NCBI GenBank assembly: GCA_964486625.1
Contig: CAZANW010000029.1
Coordinates: 1 to 23,744, forward strand
Reading direction: 5' to 3'
Length of the DNA: 23,744 nt
Source of the DNA: JAWCQZ01 sp964486625
GTDB lineage: Archaea > Halobacteriota > Syntropharchaeia > JACQPP01
Shown here: positions 1-7,427 of the stretch, one piece after another
How positions within the stretch are numbered: the stretch's first letter is position 1
Layout of the letters: the number at the start of each line of letters is the position of its first letter
Notes under the pieces: model-generated
Database searches by the model: none
Told to the model about the DNA's origin: nothing
Seen by the model: only the letters and a program-made list of their open reading frames with translations
Program-made: the position numbers and the translations under genes

Positions 1-887
1 AACTTGAACCCCCACTCCCGCTTGATTTTCTCGTTGGAGACCACCCACGGGTGGTGGACGAGGTCCACGGTGGCCGGCTCGCTCGCCAGGAGCCGGAGGT
101 GCCAGACGAGGGCCGCGAAGAACCGGGCCGCCCCGGGGAGGAACAGGAACACCCGGTATCCCCGTTGGCGAAGGAAGGCGGCATCCACCAGCCCGTCGGG
201 GGCGAGGTTGAAAATCCCGGGGTGGCTCTCCACCGCGGCCCGGTAGAACGCCTCGGCCACGTCCTCTTGGTGGACGAACTGCATGGGCGCGCCGCCCCGC
301 AGCCCGAAGAACCGCTTCTTGCGGACCATCCTGCGGAAGTTGTTGACGAGGGGGTTCCGCACGTCGGGCCCCACGATGGTGGCGGGCCGCAGGGCGGTCC
401 ACACCAAGTCGGGATGCTTCTGCTGGAGCGCGGCCAGTTCCTTTTCCAGTTCCAACTTCTCGACCTGATACTGGACCTTGGGGTTGGGCCTCGGGACGTG
501 CTCCTCGGTCAGCGGGACCGGGTTGTCGGGCCACGCCCCGTAGACGTGGCCGCTGCTGGCGTAGGCGATTTTCCGCACGCCGCTCTCGACGGCGGCCCGG
601 AAGACGTTCTTCGAGCCGTTCACGTTGATGTCCCACTGCTTCTCCCGGTCGTGCATGGGAATCAGGACGAAGGCGAGGTGGACGAGGGCGTCCACGCGGC
701 TCTCGCGGAAAATGCCGGCGACGGCGGGGTCGCGCATGTCGAGCCTGTGGTAGCGCAGTTTCTTCGACGGGTGGGAGAACTCCGCCACGTCCAGGCCCAC
801 CACCGCTTCGACGTTCGGGTCGGCGTCGAGCCTCTCCAGGAGGCGCCGGCCCACGTTGCCGGAGACGCCGGTGACGAGGATCCTCAT
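1..887 (-). CDS. NAD(P)-dependent epimerase/dehydratase, extended SDR family (C-terminus beyond window)
   Basis: The reading frame opens with ATG at 887 and runs off the left edge, so about 295 residues are visible. The N-terminus carries the Rossmann nucleotide-binding motif TGVSGNVG after MRILV. A Ser-containing strand (YASSGHVYG) and a YQVEK motif follow, which are the Ser and Tyr-x3-Lys catalytic positions of extended SDRs. A later FVHQEDVAEAF segment is typical of sugar-nucleotide epimerase/dehydratase-like proteins. The substrate cannot be told. The ATG overlaps the stop of the upstream membrane-protein gene (ATGA), so the two are probably translationally coupled. The neighbourhood (CruF, geranylgeranyl-reductase-like protein, membrane proteins) would fit a role in lipid or isoprenoid modification, but that is inference. 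Confidence 0.85.
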   Translation of the reverse strand, partial: MRILVTGVSGNVGRRLLERLDADPNVEAVVGLDVAEFSHPSKKLRYHRLDMRDPAVAGIFRESRVDALVHLAFVLIPMHDREKQWDINVNGSKNVFRAAVESGVRKIAYASSGHVYGAWPDNPVPLTEEHVPRPNPKVQYQVEKLELEKELAALQQKHPDLVWTALRPATIVGPDVRNPLVNNFRRMVRKKRFFGLRGGAPMQFVHQEDVAEAFYRAAVESHPGIFNLAPDGLVDAAFLRQRGYRVFLFLPGAARFFAALVWHLRLLASEPATVDLVHHPWVVSNEKIKREWGFK

Positions 888-1444
888 GCGGCCGGTGGCG
901 CAGGCGTAGCCGCGCCCTCCAGTTTCCGCGCCCGCAGCAGCAGGGGCCCGGCGACCCCGAGGGTGACCGCGAGGGAGAGGCCGAGGTCGAGCCAGAGGGA
1001 GGTGCTCCAGAAGTTGATGAAGCCGGTCTTCGGCCCGCTCAGGTAGGCCTCGGTCGTCACCCAGGAGGTCCACCGGTCGAGAATCAGCGCGTGCACGGCG
1101 GCCGCCCCGGCCCCCACGACGAGGAACCATGCCCAGAGGGCCCGGGGGCTCCTCTTCCGGAATTCCAGGCCCAGGAGGTAGGAGGCGACGTAGGGGAAAG
1201 GGTAGAGGAGGAAGAGGCTCGGCCCCAGCCACGCGGGCGGGTCCCCGGCCCGGACCGTATACATCCACATCCACTCCGGGTTCTTCACGTAGAAGTAGGC
1301 GGCCAGGAGCGCGATCATCGCGCAGACCACGAGCCCGTAGCGGAAACTGGGGCGGGAGAGGGGGGGCCGGGCCGCCGGGGATGCGACCAGGGCGAAGAGG
1401 GCCCCGGCGAGAAGTTCGAGGTAGGGGTCGGTGAAGAAAGTCAC
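884..1444 (-). CDS. Multi-pass membrane protein of unknown function (186 aa)
   Basis: I do not recognise this family. The protein has about five hydrophobic segments (roughly residues 7-24, 37-53, 71-93, 101-121 and 149-170), with a WMWMY motif near residue 60 and an Ala/Pro-rich tail. The start is GTG at 1444. An in-frame TAA lies a short way upstream, and a TATA-like TTTTAAGA box is centred about 26 nt upstream, so a leaderless transcript is likely. Its stop overlaps the start of the SDR gene by 4 nt. The coding frame is supported by high GC at third positions and by this overlap. It may act with the SDR at the membrane, but nothing shows a reaction. Confidence 0.7.
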   Translation of the reverse strand: MTFFTDPYLELLAGALFALVASPAARPPLSRPSFRYGLVVCAMIALLAAYFYVKNPEWMWMYTVRAGDPPAWLGPSLFLLYPFPYVASYLLGLEFRKRSPRALWAWFLVVGAGAAAVHALILDRWTSWVTTEAYLSGPKTGFINFWSTSLWLDLGLSLAVTLGVAGPLLLRARKLEGAATPAPPAA

Positions 1445-1466
1445 ACGGCGAGATTCCGCGACGGAC

Positions 1467-1474
1467 TCTTAAAA
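1467..1474 (-). promoter_or_regulatory. Putative TATA box, leaderless promoter of the membrane protein/SDR pair
   Basis: TTTTAAGA on the minus strand is an AT island in GC-rich surroundings, just after the stop of the preceding gene. Its centre lies 26.5 nt before the GTG at 1444. That is the archaeal TATA-to-start distance, so transcription would begin at the start codon itself. Confidence 0.5.
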
Positions 1475-1478
1475 CCTG

Positions 1479-2138
1479 TCATTCCAGGGCTTCCAGCCAC
1501 TTCCAGCCCCAGCGCTTCCCGAAGTCCACCCCCCTCCACCAGAGGAGGGCTGCGGCGGCGAGGAGGGTGGTGTCGATGGCAATGATGGCGGCGGGAGCGA
1601 GGGCGGGGGAGTAGGGCACGCCGATGGCCGGGAGGCCGAGCCAGTAGCCGCGGACCGCCGCGCCGAGGTCCATGAAGAGGAGGCCGACGACCATGGAGTA
1701 GAAGTAGTCGATGGAGCGGACCCAGAGGTTCAGGGCCACGATGGGCGCCAGGAGGATGGCCCACACCAGAGGCTCGAACCAGGTTCCCCGGGAGAGGTAG
1801 AGGACGGGGTAGAAGGAGAACCCTGAGAGGAAGAGGGCGAAAAGGCCCGGGCTGAACTTGCGCTCCAGCAGGGGCAGGAGGGAGACGAGGAGGAACGCGG
1901 CGGCCGGGACTCCGAGGAGCAACGCCGGCATGGGACCCAGCGCCGGGAAGGGGTCGAGGAAGTAGTTCACCGAGAGCATGAGGCTCTGTTTGCGGATGTC
2001 GTCAACGGTCCCTGCCAGCGGGATGAACTCGGAGAAGACGAAGAAGAGGGCGAGGCATGGGCCCGCCAGCCACTTCCGGCGGTTCACGAAGGAGACGAAG
2101 CCTCGCAGCATGATTCCCGCCGGCTTGGACGGAGGCAT
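1479..2138 (-). CDS. Multi-pass membrane protein of unknown function (219 aa)
   Basis: No family is recognised. About six hydrophobic segments are visible (near residues 24-44, 70-88, 97-116, 122-140, 145-165 and 175-198). Basic residues in the first 25 positions are consistent with a cytoplasmic N-terminus. The start is taken as ATG 2138, six bases after the stop of the COG2426 gene. A second ATG at 2111 (MLRGFV) is possible and would remove nine residues. It is probably the last gene of the operon that begins at 7374, since a new TATA-like box follows directly after its stop. The gene order (CruF, COG2426 protein, this protein) suggests a membrane or lipid-linked role, which is inference only. 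Confidence 0.7.
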   Translation of the reverse strand: MPPSKPAGIMLRGFVSFVNRRKWLAGPCLALFFVFSEFIPLAGTVDDIRKQSLMLSVNYFLDPFPALGPMPALLLGVPAAAFLLVSLLPLLERKFSPGLFALFLSGFSFYPVLYLSRGTWFEPLVWAILLAPIVALNLWVRSIDYFYSMVVGLLFMDLGAAVRGYWLGLPAIGVPYSPALAPAAIIAIDTTLLAAAALLWWRGVDFGKRWGWKWLEALE

Positions 2139-2144
2139 TGAAAG

Positions 2145-2597
2145 TTATTTCCACCACCCGAAGACCCCGCCCACCCCCATCAGGGCGCCCAGGAGCGCGA
2201 GTTCGGCCGCCACGGTCCCGGCGACGATGGCCGTGAAGGCGACCCGCCGCTCCATGCCGGTGAGAAAGGCGAGGGCCGCGGCCACCCAGTAGCCTGTTCC
2301 CGGAACCGGCACGGCCACGAAGAAGGCGAGGCCGAGGGCGCCGTAGGTGTTCACCGTCCGCTTCCCCTTCTCGCCCCGGGCCTCCAGGCGGCGGAAGAGG
2401 CGGCTCCCGGCGAATCGGGCCCGGAGCCTCTCGAAGAACAGGAGCAGCGCGACGATGGCGGCCGCTTCCCCGGCCAGGGTGGCGGCGAGGGCGCCCCACG
2501 GCCCCAGGCCCAGGGCGAGCCCCAGCGGGATGGCGCCCCGGTGGACGGGGGAGGCGGCGAGGGCGGCGACGGCGAGGAAGCGGTCAAGCATGGCCAT
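2145..2597 (-). CDS. COG2426 / small multi-drug export family membrane protein
   Basis: This is a protein of about 150 residues with the features of the COG2426/Sm_multidrug_ex family. An early RGAIPLGLALGLGPWGA segment recalls the family's amphipathic re-entrant region. A central PVPGTGYW motif and a late FLTGM...AFTAIVAGT helix follow. The family name suggests export, but transport has hardly been shown for it. Three starts are possible: GTG 2600, ATG 2597 and ATG 2591. All overlap the end of the CruF frame (stop at 2584-2586) by several bases, so coupling is likely; 2597 is my choice. Family assignment is from memory of the motif pattern. Confidence 0.8.
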   Translation of the reverse strand: MAMLDRFLAVAALAASPVHRGAIPLGLALGLGPWGALAATLAGEAAAIVALLLFFERLRARFAGSRLFRRLEARGEKGKRTVNTYGALGLAFFVAVPVPGTGYWVAAALAFLTGMERRVAFTAIVAGTVAAELALLGALMGVGGVFGWWK

Positions 2598-3483
2598 CAC
2601 GGGCGGACGCCCACTTCACGGCGGGAACGAGCAGGAAAGGCCCCATGGCGAGGAGGCCGACCATGACGACTTCGGGGTAGTTCAGGACGAGGAGGAGGCC
2701 CCCCACGGTGACGAAAATGACCAGGTAGAGCAGGACCGGCGAGTGGAGGACCGGCGGCGGGGCGGGCTTGATTTCGCTTTTCCTTGCGGCGATGCGATAG
2801 ATGGCGTTCACCAGGAAGGCGACGAAGACCCAACCTGCGAAGTTGGAGATGGGAACGCCCCGGGCGTAGATGGCGGATGGTTGGGGAAGGGTCGCCCAGT
2901 AGTCCGGCGTCGCCATCGCCTCCGTGGGAAGGTAGTTGAGGTAGGGCCCCCCGCCCTCCCAGTTCCAGAGGGGGACTTGGACCGCCAGCCCCTCAATCAT
3001 CAGGTCGGGGGCGACGGTGGCCACGGCGGCGAGGAGCGAGACCGCCACCACCGCGGCCGTTTTCCGGGGGGTTCCCGGCCTCAGGAGGTCGGCCAAATGG
3101 CAGGCGGAGTAGAGAATCGGCTCCCACGCCATGGCAATCAGAAGCGGCACCCCGAGGACTTTCGGGCCCAGGACGTTCGAGAAATCGTAGGGGCCGAAGA
3201 CGTAGCCGAAGTTCACCCCCCCGACCTCCGCCGAGAAGGGGATGGCCGCGGAGAGGGCGATGAAGAGCGCCGTCGCCCGCGGGCCCTGGGTGAACCAGGA
3301 ATGGGCGAGAATCCAGACCCAGACCGCCGCCAGACTCGGGAAGAGGAAGGTCGCGTTGAAGACCGAGCGGAGGTCGTAGGGGGGGCCCCGGAGATAGAAG
3401 GCCGCCTGGAGCAGAATCACGACGGCCAGCACGAGCAGGAGGTAGCGGGCCTGCCAGCGGAAGAAGAGGGCTCGCAAGTCCAT
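2584..3483 (-). CDS. cruF: Carotenoid biosynthesis protein, CruF-type (bisanhydrobacterioruberin hydratase-like)
   Basis: This is an integral membrane protein of about 299 residues with the DUF422/CruF signature. The signature elements are NFGYVFGPYDFS followed by LGPKVLGVPLLIAMAW, then DLMIEGLAV, then WNWEGGGPYLNYLPTEA and GVPISNFAGW. In haloarchaea CruF hydrates the ends of the C50 precursor to bacterioruberin; bacterial members act on lycopene-type ends. The actual carotenoid here is unknown, because no phytoene synthase or lycopene elongase gene is in the window. The start is set at ATG 3483, just after the upstream stop (3486-3488). ATG 3495 (MGVK) would overlap the upstream gene and is possible. 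The neighbour upstream is a geranylgeranyl-reductase-like flavoprotein, consistent with isoprenoid chemistry. Confidence 0.85.
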   Translation of the reverse strand: MDLRALFFRWQARYLLLVLAVVILLQAAFYLRGPPYDLRSVFNATFLFPSLAAVWVWILAHSWFTQGPRATALFIALSAAIPFSAEVGGVNFGYVFGPYDFSNVLGPKVLGVPLLIAMAWEPILYSACHLADLLRPGTPRKTAAVVAVSLLAAVATVAPDLMIEGLAVQVPLWNWEGGGPYLNYLPTEAMATPDYWATLPQPSAIYARGVPISNFAGWVFVAFLVNAIYRIAARKSEIKPAPPPVLHSPVLLYLVIFVTVGGLLLVLNYPEVVMVGLLAMGPFLLVPAVKWASARDGHA

Positions 3484-3485
3484 TT

Positions 3486-4511
3486 TTACGCCCATCCCAG
3501 TTTCCGCGCCAGCCGGAGCATGTCGCGCCACCTGAGGTCGGTGAGGAACCGAGGCCTCACCCCCCGGAGAGGCATGGAGAGGGCCAGGAGGAGGGCCTTC
3601 CCCCGGTTTCGTTCCCGCGCCACCCGTCCCAGGGAGTCGTAGAGGGCGAAGGAGCGGAACTCCCGGAGGACCCGCGCCTCGTAGGTGGCCGGGTCCCACC
3701 CGCCCCGGAGGTTCTCGACGAGGAGTTCGGCGCACCGGAGGCTCCACTGGATGCCCTCCCCGGCGGTGGGCATGACGGTCCCGATGGACTCCCCCACGCC
3801 CGCGACCGGCGGCGTGCCGTCGGCGAAGAACGGGCGGCAGCGGCTCGGGGCGGAGAGGCGGACCTGCTTGCCGGCGGTCTCGACGACATTTCCCGGGTGG
3901 CGCTCCATGAACGCGCCGAGTTCGGCCTTGAAGAGGCCCGGGGTCAGGGAGCCCGCGCCGACGTGGGCGCGGTTCCCGCCGAGCGGGAAATACCAGAGGT
4001 AGCCCGAGGCGTCCGGGAAGGGCTTCACGTAAAAATCGTTGAAGGGCGGCGTCCCATACTCGACGGTGTGCTGGAGGCAGGGGGCCCTCGCGTCCTCCGC
4101 GACGGGGGGGAGGAGGGCCCGGAAGGGCCCGGTGGCGTCCACCGCGAGGTCGAAGCCCGCGAGGTCCCGCGGCGCGGCGGAGGCCCCGAAGGAGGCCGGA
4201 ACGCCCTCCCGCAGGTCCCGGAGGAACCGCTCCTTGTCGAACGTGCAGAGCCCCTCCACCTCCAGTTCCACCATCCCCCGGCCGGTCTCGACCTCCATCT
4301 TCCGCCCGCGCCAGAGCACGTAGTCCCCGAACCGCAGGCCGCAGTTCCGGGCGAATTCCGACATGGGGCCCTCCTCGGTCCCCCAGGCGCAGGCGCACCT
4401 GAACCCCTCCCGGGCCTGGCGCTCGAAGAGGTGGACCTCGAACCCCGCGCCGTGCAGCCGCCGGGCGAGGTAGGAGCCCGCGGGGCCCGCGCCGGCGACG
4501 GCGACCTTCAT
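3486..4511 (-). CDS. Geranylgeranyl reductase-family FAD-dependent oxidoreductase
   Basis: The protein has 341 residues. It has an N-terminal Rossmann FAD motif G7-A-G-P-A-G12 and the acidic residue E30 ending the second strand. A CACAWGT segment at residues 39-45 sits where archaeal geranylgeranyl reductases have a conserved Cys. The motif YLWYFP followed by a Gly-rich turn matches the YxWxFP substrate-pocket motif of that family, and GEGIQW occupies the later FAD-binding position. Archaeal members reduce the double bonds of geranylgeranyl lipids; others act on prenyl quinones or chlorophyll side chains. The substrate is not determined, but CruF downstream points to isoprenoids. ATG 4511 overlaps the LarA-like stop (ATGA), which fixes the start. 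Longer frames to the right are out-of-frame read-through. Confidence 0.85.
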   Translation of the reverse strand: MKVAVAGAGPAGSYLARRLHGAGFEVHLFERQAREGFRCACAWGTEEGPMSEFARNCGLRFGDYVLWRGRKMEVETGRGMVELEVEGLCTFDKERFLRDLREGVPASFGASAAPRDLAGFDLAVDATGPFRALLPPVAEDARAPCLQHTVEYGTPPFNDFYVKPFPDASGYLWYFPLGGNRAHVGAGSLTPGLFKAELGAFMERHPGNVVETAGKQVRLSAPSRCRPFFADGTPPVAGVGESIGTVMPTAGEGIQWSLRCAELLVENLRGGWDPATYEARVLREFRSFALYDSLGRVARERNRGKALLLALSMPLRGVRPRFLTDLRWRDMLRLARKLGWA

Positions 4512-5905
4512 TTGCGGTTGAACGCCGCCGGATACTGCACGCAGGCGATGGAGGCCTCCCGCCCGTGGATGGCCCGGGCCCGCGCGACGGCCTCCTCCAC
4601 CGTGGAGGTCGGCTCGAACCCCAGGTGGTGCGCGAGCCGCGGCTCCTCGATTCCGGCGACGAAGACCTTGCCCGCGTGGCGCAGCCTCTTCAGGGGCTGG
4701 AGGGCCAGGAGGCCGTGGACCGGGTGGAACCCGAACCCGTGGCGGTATTTCTCGATGTAGCCGGGGCGGGTGGTGAAGTCCGCCTCGTAGCGCTCCATCG
4801 CCACGTAAGGGTCCCGGGTGTCCGTCAGCACACGTTCCCACACCTCCCGGTAGGAAGGATGGTGGACCTCGTCCCACCTGTCCGGGCACGGGGTCGCCAG
4901 AATCACGCTGCAGCCCGGTAAACCCAGAGCCTCGATGACGCCCCCCAGGTAGCCGAGGCCGGTGGAGAGGAGAGTCAAGATGGGGTTCATGTGCGAGAAC
5001 ACGGCGTAGGGGCTCCAGTCGGGGACCCCGTAGAGGACGATGTCCTTCTTCTCGGCCAGGAGGTCGCGCCGGGCGACATGATGGGACTTGAGGACCTCCA
5101 TGGCGGCCCCCCGGGTGGCGCCGACGCTTCCCGCCCACACCCTGGCCGCCTGCAGCGGGTTGGAGAGGACGGTCTCGACCTTGAAGATTCGGTCCGGTCC
5201 GACCTTCGCCTCCACCAGCGCCCCCATCTCGTCGAGAATCTCGTGGAGCCGGCTGCGCACCAGGGACATGGTCATGATGTCGGGGGTGTGGTGGTAGCGG
5301 ATGGAGCGCCAGGTGGAGAGACCGACGCAGACCGACTTCCAGCCGCCGCCGAAGCCCCGGGCGCTGTTGGCGTTGAGGTAAATCAGCAGGTCGGAGTCCA
5401 CGACCCGCCGGTTCAATTCCACGTCGTAGCCGTTGGGGGTCCGCCCCAGGTAGGCGAGGTTCTCCCGGTCCTCCGCGTCGTGGCAGGCGAGCCGGCCGTC
5501 GAACTCCTCCACCAGTTGCTTCCCCAGGATGGAGGCGAGTTCCTTGGGAGTGAACTGGCGGTGGAGGGCGTTGGCGCACAGGAGGGTGACGGTGCTCCGG
5601 TCCACCCCGCCGAGTTCCAGTTCCTCCAGGAGGGCGGAGAGGGCGGTCTTCCAGAGGGGGGCGTAGCACGGCACCGTGGGGTCGTCGAAGGCAACGGTCA
5701 CCTTCGCGCCCCGCTTCACCCGTTGCGACAGGGGGGGGCCGTCCTCGGGCCGGCGAAGAGCGTTTCGCACCGCTTCCGCCAGGTTCCGGACGGGGGGCAG
5801 CGACGGGCCCGCGCCCCAGAGGGCGCCCGGCGAGACCGTCTCCGCGCTCTCCGGAAGGTCCACCGTGAGCCACCTGTCGCCGAACGCGATTTTCTGCTCG
5901 GTCAT
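4508..5905 (-). CDS. LarA-like protein (DUF2088, nickel-pincer racemase/epimerase superfamily)
   Basis: The 465-residue protein follows the LarA pattern. It has an LHR motif with H115, an HDAED motif at 142-146, NGYDVELNR, then SDLLIYLN, and a GFGGGWK segment with K190. H206 stands 16 residues after the lysine. In lactate racemase LarA the lysine binds the nickel-pincer nucleotide and a histidine 16 residues later ligates nickel, so both positions are kept. The second catalytic histidine, ten residues before the lysine in LarA, appears to be N180 here. Racemisation or epimerisation of a hydroxy acid is therefore doubtful, and another LarA-homologue reaction is possible. It lies between a radical SAM gene and the reductase gene. 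The start ATG 5905 follows the upstream stop by 13 nt. No larB, larC or larE is in the window. Confidence 0.8.
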   Translation of the reverse strand: MTEQKIAFGDRWLTVDLPESAETVSPGALWGAGPSLPPVRNLAEAVRNALRRPEDGPPLSQRVKRGAKVTVAFDDPTVPCYAPLWKTALSALLEELELGGVDRSTVTLLCANALHRQFTPKELASILGKQLVEEFDGRLACHDAEDRENLAYLGRTPNGYDVELNRRVVDSDLLIYLNANSARGFGGGWKSVCVGLSTWRSIRYHHTPDIMTMSLVRSRLHEILDEMGALVEAKVGPDRIFKVETVLSNPLQAARVWAGSVGATRGAAMEVLKSHHVARRDLLAEKKDIVLYGVPDWSPYAVFSHMNPILTLLSTGLGYLGGVIEALGLPGCSVILATPCPDRWDEVHHPSYREVWERVLTDTRDPYVAMERYEADFTTRPGYIEKYRHGFGFHPVHGLLALQPLKRLRHAGKVFVAGIEEPRLAHHLGFEPTSTVEEAVARARAIHGREASIACVQYPAAFNRK

Positions 5906-5918
5906 GCTGCGCGGGGCC

Positions 5919-7217
5919 TCACACCACCAGCCCCCTCTCCCGGGCCCCTGCCGCGCCCTCGGGGGCGCCTAGGTTGTAGACTTCTCCCAGCGCGGTCGTC
6001 CGGACCACGTGCTCCACATCCCCCCGGTAGATGACCCGGAAGGCGTGCTCAATCACTCTCTTGTAAAACTCGCTGTAGTAACTTTTCCCGAGCAGGGTCC
6101 CGTCCGTCGCGTAGATTTCAGCAGGGCAGGGGGCGCCGCACATGTTCCGGAACAGGCACGCCCCGCACTCCGGAATCCTTTCCGCGACCCTCCCCCTCAC
6201 CCTCGCGAAGTTCTCGGAGTTGATGATGCTCGGAACGGAGTCCGTGAGGAGGTTCCCGCCGGAGAACTCGTCCATGCCGATGAACTCCCCGCATGGATAC
6301 GCCGTCCCGTCGGCGGTCGCGGAGAAGAACCTCCGCCCGGCCCCGCAGGGGGAGACGTCGCACATCATGACTCTCGCCGAAGGGGCGATGATGCCGAGGA
6401 GGATGTTGGCGAAGTCGCCGATGACGATTCTCTTCCCCTCCCGGGTCCTGCGGATGGCCTCCTCGACGGCTCTGATGAACTCCGGGGCGAGCCGGAGGGG
6501 GTCGGGCCGGAAGGCGAGGGCGCCCTTCTGCGTCCCCCGAACGGGGTTCATGAGGCAGAGGCCGACCTCCCGGTCGCCGAGGAACTTCACCATCTCCGCG
6601 AGATGCCCCACGTTGTGGCTGGTGACCGTCGTCACAACGCTGAGGCCCCGGTAGCCCCGAAACCACTCCAGCGCCCGCGCCACCTTGGCGTGGTGTCCCT
6701 TGCCCCGGAGGCGGTCGTTCGTCTTCTCGTCGGGGGAGTCGAGGGAAATGCCGATGCTCACGCCCCGCGCCCGGAGGAACTCCGCGTCCCCCTCCGTGAA
6801 GAGGGTCCCGTTGGTCTGGATGCCGAAGTGGAGCCGGTCCCGGTGGTCCTCGATGACCCGGAAGAGGGCCTCCTTGTTCAGCATGGGCTCGCTACCGTGG
6901 AAGACGATGGAGCCCTCCACTCCCGCGCCGCGGAAGTGGTTGGCCATCTTCCCCGCGACGGCCCCCATCTCCTCGCAACTCATGCTCCGTCCCCGGCCCT
7001 TGACCCGCTCGGGGAGGTAGCAGTAGGGACAGCGGGCGTTGCACGCGTCCACGGGGTTCAGGTAGAGCAGCCGAACCTCCGTGCTGAACCGGAGGTCGCG
7101 CATCTCCGCGCGGAGCCTCCCGTTGACCCTATCGTGAAGCGCTTCCAGTCTGGCGGGGTCTCCGGTGCCCCAGAAGGCCGTTTCCGGATCCACCCTGAAC
7201 TCCACGCCGTCCACCAC
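5919..7217 (-). CDS. Radical SAM/SPASM enzyme, putative peptide-modifying (CbpB-like)
   Basis: About 432 residues from GTG 7217. The radical SAM motif CNARCPYC gives C59, C63 and C66. FHGSEPMLN (the GGEP-equivalent) and ISLDSP follow in the barrel. The C-terminal half has SPASM-type cysteines in CDVSPCGAG, then YPCGEF, then ECGACLFRNMCGAPC, expected to bind two auxiliary Fe-S clusters. SPASM enzymes usually modify peptides or mature enzymes. A 39-codon ORF ends 37 nt upstream and is a likely substrate. The frame is open to ATG 7385, but that ATG lies upstream of the predicted transcription start, and those extra residues overlap the peptide gene. GTG 7217 or GTG 7214, after a GGAGAG ribosome site at 7222-7227, is preferred. 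I recall an archaeal rSAM/peptide pair named CbpB/CbpA that this resembles, but could not check it. Confidence 0.8.
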   Translation of the reverse strand: MVDGVEFRVDPETAFWGTGDPARLEALHDRVNGRLRAEMRDLRFSTEVRLLYLNPVDACNARCPYCYLPERVKGRGRSMSCEEMGAVAGKMANHFRGAGVEGSIVFHGSEPMLNKEALFRVIEDHRDRLHFGIQTNGTLFTEGDAEFLRARGVSIGISLDSPDEKTNDRLRGKGHHAKVARALEWFRGYRGLSVVTTVTSHNVGHLAEMVKFLGDREVGLCLMNPVRGTQKGALAFRPDPLRLAPEFIRAVEEAIRRTREGKRIVIGDFANILLGIIAPSARVMMCDVSPCGAGRRFFSATADGTAYPCGEFIGMDEFSGGNLLTDSVPSIINSENFARVRGRVAERIPECGACLFRNMCGAPCPAEIYATDGTLLGKSYYSEFYKRVIEHAFRVIYRGDVEHVVRTTALGEVYNLGAPEGAAGARERGLVV

Positions 7218-7254
7218 GAGACTCTCCAGCGCCGCCCGGCGGACGGCCCCGGAA

Positions 7255-7374
7255 TCAGAAGGGGGCGTCGTCGCTCTGCGGGATGTAGTGGGTGAGCCCG
7301 GCGCCCTTGTATCTGCACTCCATCCGGTAGGAGAGTTCCCGGGCCGTCGCTCCTTCGTCTCCTGTCCGGTCCAT
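7255..7374 (-). CDS. Small peptide (39 aa), candidate precursor of the adjacent radical SAM enzyme
   Basis: ATG 7374 lies 26.5 nt from the centre of a strong TATA box, so it would be the first codon of a leaderless mRNA. The peptide has an acidic, leader-like N-terminal part (MDRTGDEGATAREL). It then has a compact segment rich in modifiable residues, CRYKGAGLTHYIP at 20-32, and an acidic tail ending in PF. One Cys (C20), three Tyr (16, 22, 30) and H29 are present. The ORF overlaps no other credible gene and stands in front of a SPASM enzyme, which is the usual layout of radical-SAM-modified peptides. No signal peptide is seen. The nature of the modification and any export route are unknown. 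It is short, so chance cannot be excluded; conservation in relatives would decide. Confidence 0.6.
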   Translation of the reverse strand: MDRTGDEGATARELSYRMECRYKGAGLTHYIPQSDDAPF

Positions 7375-7394
7375 GTTGCGTTCATGCGCGCATC

Positions 7395-7405
7395 GTTTTA
7401 AAAAG
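7395..7405 (-). promoter_or_regulatory. TATA box of the peptide/radical SAM/CruF operon
   Basis: CTTTTTAAAAC on the minus strand is the clearest AT-rich box in the window, set in the 53 nt between the stop at 7428 and ATG 7374. Transcription should begin at about 7374, the ATG of the 39-residue peptide. No copy of the TGAAC direct repeat found at the two flavoprotein promoters is present here. Confidence 0.65.
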
Positions 7406-7427
7406 TTTGGGGTCCATCGTGCGCAGT

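Noticed and set aside
51..1046. A plus-strand frame of 331 codons opposite the SDR gene
   Set aside because: The SDR frame on the minus strand has the nucleotide-binding and Tyr-x3-Lys motifs; the opposite frame is a GC-rich shadow.
3486..5873. A 795-codon frame suggesting a fusion of a long N-terminal region to the reductase
   Set aside because: The upstream half is the LarA-like gene read in the wrong frame; the reductase begins at ATG 4511 with the expected FAD motif.
7218..7385. Longer N-terminus of the radical SAM gene from ATG 7385
   Set aside because: The ATG lies before the predicted transcription start, the added residues are low-complexity Pro/Thr/Arg, and they overlap the small peptide gene.
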